From Planctomicrobium sp. (GTDB lineage Bacteria > Planctomycetota > Planctomycetia > Planctomycetales > Planctomycetaceae), in assembly GCA_029259835.1 (NCBI GenBank), contig JAJDEL010000735.1:1-5032 (forward strand): a DNA stretch of 5,032 bases, read 5' to 3'. Each line of letters starts with the position of its first letter. The stretch's first letter is position 1. Shown one piece after another: positions 1-5,032 of the stretch. The translations under genes were made by a program, and so were the position numbers. The notes under the pieces are model-generated. The model was not told where the DNA came from, searched no databases, and saw only the letters and a program-made list of their open reading frames with translations.

Positions 1-216
1 CTGCCTGATTTTGACGGACTGGATTTTAGCGGTCTCGATCTTGACGATGCCGCCAAAGCAACATTATTACGTGTTGATATTGATGGTTGGCTGCAGGAAA
101 TTCCTCTTATCCATCAATATTATGAACAGTTTGGTGAACGCATGCCTGGGCAATTGATTGAAGAAGTAAAGCGTTTACAGCTACAGTTGGAAAATGCCAA
201 ACAGGCTGCCGCGTAA
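1..216 (+). CDS. pckG: Phosphoenolpyruvate carboxykinase (GTP), C-terminal 71 residues (5' partial)
   Basis: The open frame enters from the left edge and ends at TAA 214-216, with a second in-frame TAA directly behind it. The 71 visible residues contain the segment VDIDGWLQEIPLIHQYYEQF followed by GERMP. This matches the C-terminal signature I know from GTP-type PEP carboxykinases (a V-D-x-x-x-W-x-x-E-x-P-L-I motif, then a F-G-x-x-x-P stretch and a short Leu/Lys/Gln-rich helix). The family is cytosolic and interconverts oxaloacetate plus GTP with phosphoenolpyruvate, GDP and CO2, linking the TCA cycle with gluconeogenesis or anaplerosis. The catalytic, metal-binding and GTP-binding residues all lie upstream of the window, so only the family can be called, from its tail. 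The tail ends in an Ala-rich stretch (NAKQAAA). It is followed by a hairpin terminator, so it probably closes its transcript. The ATP-type enzyme (pckA) is unlikely because its C-terminus does not look like this. Confidence 0.83.
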   Translation: MPDFDGLDFSGLDLDDAAKATLLRVDIDGWLQEIPLIHQYYEQFGERMPGQLIEEVKRLQLQLENAKQAAA

Positions 217-263
217 TAAAACGCTTGTTCCTGTAAATACACACCCACCATACTGGCATATGC

Positions 264-300
264 ACCTGTGGAGATATTCTCCACAGGTAATCTTTTGTTG
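264..300 (+). terminator. Probable intrinsic terminator after pckG
   Basis: ACCTGTGGAGA (264-274) and TCTCCACAGGT (278-288) form a perfect 11-bp stem around a 3-nt TAT loop. The stem is followed by AATCTTTTGTTG, a moderate T-rich run. The position, 48 bp after the stop of the PEP carboxykinase tail and on the same strand, fits factor-independent termination. The T-tract is interrupted, so termination may be incomplete. The stem is also a perfect palindrome, so a protein-binding role cannot be excluded. Confidence 0.7.
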
Positions 301-404
301 ATTCAGGTCCTGGGATGAAGAGCCAGGTGATCTGAGTGAGACTACAAAATACCGAGTCTCCTATTCATAACCCTTAACTCCTTTTAAACCTGACAGGTGA
401 AAGA
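301..404 (+). promoter_or_regulatory. Upstream/leader region of the HbpS-like gene with recurrent CAGGT motifs and small inverted repeats
   Basis: No ORF is credible here, so this stretch should hold the promoter of the 405-1480 gene pair. I cannot find a convincing sigma-70 -35/-10 pair; the best -10-like hexamer is TACAAA at 343-348, without a good -35. Visible structures are CCTGG/CCAGG arms (309-313 and 323-327, 9-nt loop) and GAGACT/AGTCTC arms (338-343 and 355-360, 11-nt loop). CAGGT occurs at 304-308 and 324-328, in the same 20-bp register as CAGGT at 284-288 in the preceding terminator. These could be operator half-sites or part of a structured 5' leader. Neither is proven. Confidence 0.3.
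388..400 (+). promoter_or_regulatory. Ribosome binding site inside a small palindrome
   Basis: The Shine-Dalgarno-like AGGTGA at 395-400 lies 4 nt before the ATG at 405, which supports that start over the second in-frame ATG at 414. The AGG is part of a perfect 5+1+5 palindrome, ACCTG-A-CAGGT (388-398). The 1-nt centre cannot form a tight RNA hairpin, so the palindrome is more likely chance or a DNA-binding site than an RNA switch. Confidence 0.5.
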
Positions 405-812
405 ATGATAGAAATGACTTTGCAAGTTGCAGAAAAAATAGCAAGGGCAGCGCACGAAAAAGCGCTGGGATTTAACAAGCCCGTCAGTGTTTCGGTTGTA
501 GATGAATCCGGTCGTCTTGTCTACTTTTCACGTGGAGATAATGCCGGTTTTTTTACCTTTGATACCTCTCGGGCAAAGGCTATGGCTGCCGCATCTTTTA
601 AACGCTCGACTATGGAAATCACCGAGAATAAGGATACAAACCCCTTACTCTGGTTTTCATTACCCAGTGTTGTTCCGGCACAGGCTTTACCAAGTCCCGG
701 TGGGCTTCCTATTTTTCGAGACGAACATGTCATTGGTGGCGTAGGTATTGGTGGTGGCTCACCGGAAGAAGATCATGAATGCGCTCTTGCCGGTGCCGCT
801 GCGATTAAATAA
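405..812 (+). CDS. HbpS/GlcG-family (DUF336) putative heme- or cofactor-binding protein
   Basis: This 135-residue protein spans the whole GlcG/HbpS-like domain. It has an N-terminal helix (residues 4-22, MTLQVAEKIARAAHEKALG) and a strand pair PVSVSVVDESGRLVYFSRGD (26-45), the typical V-V-D-x-x-G-x-L signature. A helix with SRAKAMAAASFKRST (55-69) follows. The C-terminal Gly-rich loop and helix, GGVGIGGGSPEEDHECALAG (111-130), matches the family's G-x-G-V-x-G-x-x-x-x-x-D-x-x-x-A-x-A-G pattern. Members include Streptomyces HbpS, a heme-binding redox sensor accessory, and E. coli GlcG of the glycolate cluster, whose function is unclear. No signal peptide is visible, so it is probably cytoplasmic. 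I see no glycolate oxidase genes beside it, so the symbol glcG is not justified. A membrane protein gene follows 23 bp downstream on the same strand and is probably cotranscribed. Heme binding is inferred from the family only. The family call is fairly secure, the ligand is not. Confidence 0.85.
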   Translation: MIEMTLQVAEKIARAAHEKALGFNKPVSVSVVDESGRLVYFSRGDNAGFFTFDTSRAKAMAAASFKRSTMEITENKDTNPLLWFSLPSVVPAQALPSPGGLPIFRDEHVIGGVGIGGGSPEEDHECALAGAAAIK

Positions 813-835
813 CTGAATTCTGATGGGAACGATAT

Positions 836-1480
836 ATGTCAATTATCAGTATCGTATTCAGCACTGAGTTTATTATTGCAACAGCGTCCTATGCCATCAT
901 TATTATGTTGGCCTTACCTTGCTTTGACCGAATTCACAGAGTACTTGAGCACTCAGTGTTGCAATGGTCCTGGGATAAAATCGGCATGCCTTTTCTTCGT
1001 GCAGTCTTAATGCTGCTATTTCTGTTACTTGCATATCCAGTTATATTTGCTATTAGTGATGCACCACCTGTTATTGCTTTACTAGATAGTGATGAACTCC
1101 GGATTAATTACCTTATAAATTTAATTTTTGTTGTCACTCTAATGTTCCCGCTGATTCCTGTTTTAGGTAAATGGGAAGAGTTAATACTACCGGCACAGGC
1201 GATCACGGCTTCTGCCATGCTATTTTCCTGGCTGGCAGCTGATCTGGGAATTCAAGGTATACATTATTGGCCAGATATAATTACAGTTGTATCTATCCTG
1301 GTACTCGCTTTTCTTAGCCATTGGCTAGCACTGGCAGTTTCTCATGATTTGGGAGATGCAATTGATGAAAAGTTAAGTGTCGAACATTCGGGGCACCTGT
1401 TATCGCGTGCGCGGGTATTATTTATGCAGAGTCCCGCAATTTTGCTTTACAGCTCAGCTCTTGGCAGGCAATTAAGTTAA
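836..1480 (+). CDS. Multi-pass integral membrane protein of unknown function
   Basis: I do not recognise a family for this 214-residue protein. By eye it has five clear hydrophobic segments, at about residues 10-30, 52-73, 91-111, 117-138 and 147-169. A weaker sixth stretch near 193-208 (VLFMQSPAILLYSSAL) may be a re-entrant or peripheral helix. Loop charges (DRIHR after segment 1, acidic SDAPP and DSDE after segment 2) suggest N-terminus outside and C-terminus inside, by the positive-inside rule. Charged or polar residues inside or next to the segments include W113-E114-E115, H143-Y144-W145 and H170-D171. No CXXC, bis-His heme motif or transport signature is evident. The start is ATG at 836 with GGGA at 825-828, 7 nt upstream. 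The gene lies 23 bp behind the HbpS-like gene and probably shares its transcript. Part of it (about 1080-1150) is visibly richer in A+T than its neighbours. It converges on uvrA. Confidence 0.75.
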   Translation: MSIISIVFSTEFIIATASYAIIIMLALPCFDRIHRVLEHSVLQWSWDKIGMPFLRAVLMLLFLLLAYPVIFAISDAPPVIALLDSDELRINYLINLIFVVTLMFPLIPVLGKWEELILPAQAITASAMLFSWLAADLGIQGIHYWPDIITVVSILVLAFLSHWLALAVSHDLGDAIDEKLSVEHSGHLLSRARVLFMQSPAILLYSSALGRQLS

Positions 1481-1482
1481 GT

Positions 1483-1500
1483 AAAAAATCGATCTCTCGA
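1483..1500 (-). terminator. Weak candidate terminator for uvrA
   Basis: Read on the - strand, TCGA-GAGA-TCGA (1500 down to 1489) is a 4-bp stem closed by a GNRA-type GAGA loop. It is followed directly by six T residues (1488-1483). It lies 24 bp past the uvrA stop. The stem is short, although flanking A and T runs could extend it past one mismatch. It overlaps the last bases before and after the convergent gene's end region, as expected of a tail-to-tail junction. Termination by Rho or by read-through is equally possible. Confidence 0.33.
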
Positions 1501-1524
1501 ATTTATAAATAACTGACGGACTAT

Positions 1525-4404
1525 TCAGTCTATTTCTTCCAGCACATCAATTTGTGCTGGTTTATTTTTGACTTTCTTATGTTTCTTTAACACCGGTGCC
1601 AGGTATTTGCCTGTATAGGATGTTGGATGTTTAGCTAATTGTTCAGGCGTACCTGCAGCAATGATTTCTCCGCCACCATCACCACCTTCAGGACCAAGAT
1701 CTATAATCCAGTCCGCGGTTTTGATTACATCCAGGTTATGTTCAATCACAACAACAGTATTCCCGTGATCTCTCAAGCGATGTAATACATGTAGAAGTTG
1801 CTTAATGTCATGGAAGTGCAAGCCGGTTGTAGGTTCGTCAAGAATGTACAAGGTCTTACCCGTATCGCGTTTCGAAAGTTCACGTGATAACTTTACTCTT
1901 TGGGCTTCACCACCTGAAAGTGTCGTCGCATTTTGCCCCAGACGAATATAGGAAAGCCCCACTTCCATTAGTGTTTGTAATTTTCGTGCTATCACCGGCA
2001 CAGGATCAAAAAACTCCCTGGCCTCCTCTACTGTCATTTCCAGTGCTTCATGAATGGTCTTACCTTTGTATTTGATATCCAGTGTTTCCCGGTTGTAACG
2101 CTTGCCTTTACAAATATCGCAGGCAACATAAATATCGGGCAGAAAATGCATTTCAACTTTAATCAAACCATCTCCCTGGCAAGCCTCGCAACGGCCTCCT
2201 TTCACATTAAAGCTGAAGCGACCAACCTTATAACCTCGTGAACGCGCCTCCTGTGTTGCCGCGTATAACTCACGCATCGGTGTAAACAGCCCTGTGTATG
2301 TTGCCGGATTAGAACGTGGTGTACGACCAATAGGACTTTGGTCTATATCTACTACCTTATCAAAATGCTCAATACCCTTTATTGATTTATAGGGAGCTGA
2401 AGTAACATTTGCACCATTAATTTCATGTGCACAGATATGATAAAAAGTATCGTTTACCAGGGTTGATTTACCGGAACCAGACACGCCGGTTACACATACC
2501 ATTAAGCCAACAGGGATCTCTACGTCAATGGATTTCAGATTATTTCCTGTCGCCCCGGTAATACGAACCAATTGTTTGCGATTCACCTGTGTGCGCAGTG
2601 CTGGAAGGCTAATTTGCTGACGACCTGAAAGGTATTGTCCGGTTAAAGAAGATGAATGCCCGGCAATATCCTTCGGCAAACCCTGAACAACGACTTCGCC
2701 GCCATGAACACCTGCACCCGGTCCCATATCTATTACATAGTCAGCCGCGTTAATGGCTTCCTCGTCATGCTCGACGACAATAACGGTATTACCCATATCC
2801 CGCAGACGCCTGAGTGTGGATAACAGACGATTATTATCACGCTGATGTAGACCAATAGATGGTTCATCCAGAATGTACATAACGCCGACCAAACCGGCAC
2901 CGATCTGGCTGGCAAGGCGTATACGTTGAGCTTCGCCACCGGACAAAGTGTCGGCACTCCTGTCCAGAGTTAAATAATCGAGACCCACATTCACCAAAAA
3001 TTGTAATCGCTCGCTTACTTCTTTCAGGATTTTTTCAGCAATTTCTCCACGTCGACCCGGTAGATTCATACTTTCAAAAAATGCCTGTGCCTTCACTACC
3101 GGTAATCCTGCGATATCTGGCAATGCATTTTCTTCGATAAACACATGCCGTGCTGCCTGATTCAATCGTGTTCCCTGGCAGCTGGAACAAACCTGGTTAG
3201 TTTGATATTTGAGTAATTCCTCGCGCACCATGACGGAATCCGTATCGTGGTATCGTCGCTGCATATTTGGAATAACTCCCTCGAAAGTATGCCTACGCTT
3301 TATAAACCCACGTTTACCGTTTATATACTCAAACTCAATTTCCTTCTTACCACTTCCATATAAGATCACATCCTGAATCTTCTTTGAGAGCTTGTTGAAA
3401 GGTAGATCAATGTCAAATTTGTAATGCTTCGACAGGGACTTAATCAATTGATAATAGTAAGCATTACGCCGATCCCAACCTCGAATTGCACCGCCGGGCA
3501 GACTCAATTCCCGGTTTTGGACAACTCTTTCCGGATCAAACACCTGTATCACACCGAGTCCGTCGCACAAAGCACAGGCACCAACCGGATTATTGAAAGA
3601 AAAAAGTCGTGGTTCCAGTTCGCTGATACTGTATCCACAATGCGGACAGGCAAATCTAGACGAAAATACCGTCTCACGTTTTCCCTCTTCATCCATTGCA
3701 GTGACAATCGCCAGGCCATCGGATAAGCGCACAGCCGTTTCCAGAGATTCGGCCAAACGTAACTTCAGATCTGAACGAACCTTAAACCTGTCTACGACAG
3801 CCTCGATTGTATGCTTCTTATATAGATCCAGTTTCGGCACTTCATCCAACTCATAGACACGACCATTAATTCGCGCGCGAATAAAGCCTTCGCTACGTAA
3901 TTTTTCCAGTAGTTGGAGGTGTTCACCCTTACGACCCTGCATAACGGGTGCCAGCAGCATCAGTTTCTCGCCTTCAGGAAACCCCAATATCTGGTCAACC
4001 ATCTGGCTAATGGTTTGTGCCTGCAATATCGTGTCATGATCCGGACAACGTGGCTCGCCTACCCGCGCGAATAATAGTCTCAGGTAATCATAGATTTCCG
4101 TGATAGTCCCGACTGTTGAACGCGGGTTATGTGAAGTGGATTTTTGCTCAATGGAGATAGCTGGTGATAATCCTTCGATATGATCAACCTCAGGTTTTTC
4201 CATCATCGACAAAAACTGCCTGGCATAGGAAGAGAGGGATTCCACATAACGACGTTGGCCTTCAGCATAAATGGTATCAAATGCCAACGAGGATTTGCCT
4301 GAGCCGGACAGGCCTGTGATCACGATCAAATTATCTCTGGGAATGTCCAGATCGATATTTTTGAGGTTATGCGTACGGGCACCACGGATATGTATCGTAT
4401 CCAT
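1525..4404 (-). CDS. uvrA: UvrABC excinuclease subunit A (ABC-type ATPase, DNA damage sensor)
   Basis: This is a full-length 959-residue UvrA; E. coli UvrA has 940. It acts in the cytoplasm as a dimer that finds bulky or helix-distorting lesions and loads UvrB for nucleotide excision repair. Domains in order: Walker A1 GLSGSGKSS (31-39); UvrB-binding and insertion regions (about 120-390); zinc module C253-x2-C256-x20-C277-x2-C280; a further CSSC pair (406-409); signature LSGGEAQ (487-493); Walker B ILDEP (511-515) with H-loop H545. The second half has Walker A2 GVSGSGKST (640-648), the DNA-binding zinc module C739-x2-C742-x19-C762-x2-C765, signature LSGGEAQ (829-835), Walker B ILDEP (854-858) and H889. 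All expected catalytic residues are present. The start [17 protein letters not shown] aligns with known UvrA N-termini, which fixes ATG at 4404 even though no good Shine-Dalgarno precedes it (AAAATCTTTT before ATG). The C-terminus carries a basic-then-acidic tail of about 20 residues (939-959) beyond the usual end. The gene is divergent from ssb across 92 bp. Confidence 0.98.
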   Translation of the reverse strand: MDTIHIRGARTHNLKNIDLDIPRDNLIVITGLSGSGKSSLAFDTIYAEGQRRYVESLSSYARQFLSMMEKPEVDHIEGLSPAISIEQKSTSHNPRSTVGTITEIYDYLRLLFARVGEPRCPDHDTILQAQTISQMVDQILGFPEGEKLMLLAPVMQGRKGEHLQLLEKLRSEGFIRARINGRVYELDEVPKLDLYKKHTIEAVVDRFKVRSDLKLRLAESLETAVRLSDGLAIVTAMDEEGKRETVFSSRFACPHCGYSISELEPRLFSFNNPVGACALCDGLGVIQVFDPERVVQNRELSLPGGAIRGWDRRNAYYYQLIKSLSKHYKFDIDLPFNKLSKKIQDVILYGSGKKEIEFEYINGKRGFIKRRHTFEGVIPNMQRRYHDTDSVMVREELLKYQTNQVCSSCQGTRLNQAARHVFIEENALPDIAGLPVVKAQAFFESMNLPGRRGEIAEKILKEVSERLQFLVNVGLDYLTLDRSADTLSGGEAQRIRLASQIGAGLVGVMYILDEPSIGLHQRDNNRLLSTLRRLRDMGNTVIVVEHDEEAINAADYVIDMGPGAGVHGGEVVVQGLPKDIAGHSSSLTGQYLSGRQQISLPALRTQVNRKQLVRITGATGNNLKSIDVEIPVGLMVCVTGVSGSGKSTLVNDTFYHICAHEINGANVTSAPYKSIKGIEHFDKVVDIDQSPIGRTPRSNPATYTGLFTPMRELYAATQEARSRGYKVGRFSFNVKGGRCEACQGDGLIKVEMHFLPDIYVACDICKGKRYNRETLDIKYKGKTIHEALEMTVEEAREFFDPVPVIARKLQTLMEVGLSYIRLGQNATTLSGGEAQRVKLSRELSKRDTGKTLYILDEPTTGLHFHDIKQLLHVLHRLRDHGNTVVVIEHNLDVIKTADWIIDLGPEGGDGGGEIIAAGTPEQLAKHPTSYTGKYLAPVLKKHKKVKNKPAQIDVLEEID
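1539..1570 (+). terminator. Intrinsic terminator for the + strand gene pair, embedded in the 3' end of uvrA
   Basis: CCAGCACA (1539-1546) and TGTGCTGG (1553-1560) form a perfect 8-bp stem with a 6-nt TCAATT loop. The T-rich run TTTATTTTTG (1561-1570) follows. The T-tract is on the + strand side only, so the element points at transcripts from the 405-1480 pair rather than at uvrA. It lies 59 bp beyond the membrane protein's stop, wholly within the uvrA codons for the C-terminal residues around PAQIDVLEE. Confidence 0.7.
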
Positions 4405-4410
4405 AAAAGA

Positions 4411-4451
4411 TTTTCGCCGAATCCAGAGTAAACTGGTAATATTAAGCCAGT
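4411..4451. promoter_or_regulatory. Candidate divergent promoter region for uvrA and ssb with a palindromic -10
   Basis: The 8-bp palindrome TAATATTA (4437-4444) offers a TAATAT -10 hexamer on each strand: 4437-4442 for ssb, and 4444-4439 for uvrA. On the + strand it is preceded by TGG (4434-4436), giving an extended -10 (TG-N-TAATAT) that can work without a good -35; none is visible. It is flanked by arms ACTGG (4432-4436) and CCAGT (4447-4451), with another CCAG at 4423-4426. Predicted start points would be near 4449 for ssb and near 4432 for uvrA. No CTGT-N8-ACAG LexA box is present. This is a prediction from sequence symmetry only. Confidence 0.42.
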
Positions 4452-4465
4452 CGTCAGACTAAGGG

Positions 4466-4485
4466 AAACAGAGTTTACAATAAAC
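4466..4485. repeat. Overlapping short inverted repeats just before the ssb ribosome binding site
   Basis: GTTTA-CAA-TAAAC (4473-4485) is a perfect 5-bp inverted repeat. AAAC-AGA-GTTT (4466-4476) is a second, 4-bp one sharing the GTTT. They sit in the putative ssb 5' leader, directly before GGAGG. All pairs except those at the ends are A-T, so a stable RNA hairpin is unlikely. A DNA operator or chance are the alternatives. A TACAAT hexamer (4476-4481) overlaps and resembles a -10, but would start transcription at or inside the ribosome binding site. Confidence 0.3.
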
Positions 4486-4496
4486 CGGAGGCAGCT

Positions 4497-4958
4497 ATGG
4501 CACGTGGAGTTAATAAAGTTATTTTGGTCGGAAACCTGGGCAACGATCCTGATATTCGCTATACCGCAGGAGGTGCAGCGGTAGCCAATATCAGTCTGGC
4601 GACAACCGATTCATGGAAAGACAAGGAATCAGGCGAACAACAAGACAGAACAGAATGGCACAGAATTGTATTTTTTGGGCGATTAGCGGAAATAGTAGGT
4701 GAATACCTGCGCAAGGGTTCACAGGTTTACGTCGAAGGTCGTTTGCAAACCAGAAAATGGCAGGATAAAAGTGGCAACGATCGCTATACCACTGAGATAG
4801 TAGCTAATGAAATGCAGATGTTGGGCGGCCGTGGTGGTAGCGGCGGTGGCATGGGTAATAATGACCAGGCTCCTCCTCCGAGATCAGAAAGCTCACCGGC
4901 CTCCAGCTCAGCTCCTGCCGCTGACAATGATTTTGTCGATGATGATATACCGTTTTAA
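4497..4958 (+). CDS. ssb: Single-stranded DNA-binding protein SSB
   Basis: This 153-residue SSB binds and protects single-stranded DNA during replication, recombination and repair, normally as a homotetramer. The OB-fold covers about residues 1-110, opening with [20 protein letters not shown]. It keeps the aromatic DNA-stacking residues at W40, W54, F60 and W88, and H55, which is implicated in tetramer stability in E. coli. A Gly-rich stretch (110-120, [11 protein letters not shown]) and a Pro/Ser/Ala-rich linker (about 121-145) follow. The acidic tip DFVDDDIPF (145-153) is the docking peptide for partners such as exonuclease I, RecO, PriA and the chi subunit of DNA polymerase III. At 153 residues it is shorter than E. 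coli SSB (178), and the shortening lies in the linker, which lacks the Gln-rich repeats of enteric SSBs. The start is secure: GGAGG at 4487-4491 with a 5-nt spacer to ATG. It is divergent from uvrA, as in E. coli. Confidence 0.98.
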   Translation: MARGVNKVILVGNLGNDPDIRYTAGGAAVANISLATTDSWKDKESGEQQDRTEWHRIVFFGRLAEIVGEYLRKGSQVYVEGRLQTRKWQDKSGNDRYTTEIVANEMQMLGGRGGSGGGMGNNDQAPPPRSESSPASSSAPAADNDFVDDDIPF

Positions 4959-5019
4959 ATCTAATGAATGGCAGGTCCTACCGTTTTAACCTTCTGTATG
5001 GCAGGTCCTACCATTCTAA
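4948..5019 (+). repeat. Short direct repeat with about 30-bp period, starting at the ssb stop codon
   Basis: ATGGCAGGTCCTACC occurs identically at 4968-4982 and 4998-5012, exactly 30 bp apart. In both copies the match continues as (G/A)TT(T/C)TAA, giving 20 identities in 22 positions. A further partial copy, TACCGTTTTAA, spans the last codons and stop of ssb (4948-4958) and is identical to 4979-4989. Within each full copy GGCAGG-T-CCTACC is an imperfect palindrome. The second copy is the more symmetrical (ATGG...CCAT). There is no hairpin with a T-tract, so it does not look like a standard terminator. The array may continue beyond the window. No gene or tRNA is visible in 4959-5032. Confidence 0.7.
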
Positions 5020-5032
5020 AGATGGACAACGG

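Noticed and set aside
231..246. CTGT-N8-ACCC, resembling a LexA box, after pckG.
   Set aside because: The right half (ACCC instead of ACAG) does not match and the place is behind a gene end, so it is most likely chance.
808..1516. The 10-mer AAATAACTGA occurs at 807-816 and 1507-1516, and contains TAACTGA, a heptamer reported as an abundant repeat in some Beggiatoaceae.
   Set aside because: Only two isolated copies, one of which includes a stop codon, and no tandem arrangement. This is too little to call a repeat or to place the organism.
2733..2957. A 74-codon open frame on the - strand in another frame of uvrA, and several + strand frames of 60-100 codons within 1884-3856.
   Set aside because: All lie inside the full-length, well-conserved uvrA frame, show no recognisable domain and have no convincing ribosome binding sites. 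They are shadows of the real gene.
4807..4989. A 60-codon + strand frame overlapping the end of ssb.
   Set aside because: It is an out-of-frame reading of the Gly/Pro/Ser-rich SSB linker, with low-complexity composition and no start signal.
4948..5032. Possible CRISPR array because of repeats at 30-bp spacing.
   Set aside because: The repeated unit takes up most of each period, leaving only about 8 bp of unique sequence, far too short for spacers, and no cas gene is in view.
4959..5032. Possible intrinsic terminator of ssb in the palindromic repeats.
   Set aside because: Each palindrome has a 1-nt centre and a mismatch, and no T-tract follows either copy.

Overview
The window looks like an ordinary stretch of chromosome from a gammaproteobacterium of moderate GC content. 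Three things suggest this: a Gram-negative-type UvrA of 959 residues, divergent uvrA and ssb genes (a common gammaproteobacterial arrangement), and an SSB whose OB-fold closely follows the Escherichia coli protein and ends in DDDIPF. The GTP-type PEP carboxykinase tail makes a close enteric relative unlikely, since those use the ATP-type enzyme. I cannot name the genus.

Layout: bases 1-216 hold the last 71 codons of a GTP-dependent phosphoenolpyruvate carboxykinase (pckG), followed by a perfect 11-bp hairpin with a modest T-tract that probably ends its transcript. A 188-bp gap then leads to a probable two-gene unit on the + strand. It comprises a 135-residue HbpS/GlcG-family (DUF336) protein at 405-812 and, 23 bp later, a 214-residue multi-pass membrane protein of unknown function at 836-1480. 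This unit converges on uvrA (1525-4404, - strand). A good + strand terminator hairpin lies inside the last codons of uvrA. Upstream of uvrA, a compact 92-bp divergent control region separates it from ssb (4497-4958, + strand). The last 74 bp carry a short direct repeat with a 30-bp period.

Functionally, uvrA (nucleotide excision repair damage sensor) and ssb (single-strand DNA binding in replication, recombination and repair) form a genome-maintenance pair read from a shared intergenic region. I see no canonical LexA box there, but there is a palindromic TAATATTA that could act as a -10 element on both strands. The HbpS-like and membrane protein genes form a separate unit and are the least understood part of the window.

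I found no mobile element, CRISPR array, RNA gene or defence system. The points most worth a second look are the 20-bp-spaced CAGGT motifs before the HbpS-like gene, the repeats after ssb, the terminator embedded in uvrA and the symmetrical uvrA/ssb promoter region. None of these amounts to evidence for a new biological system.
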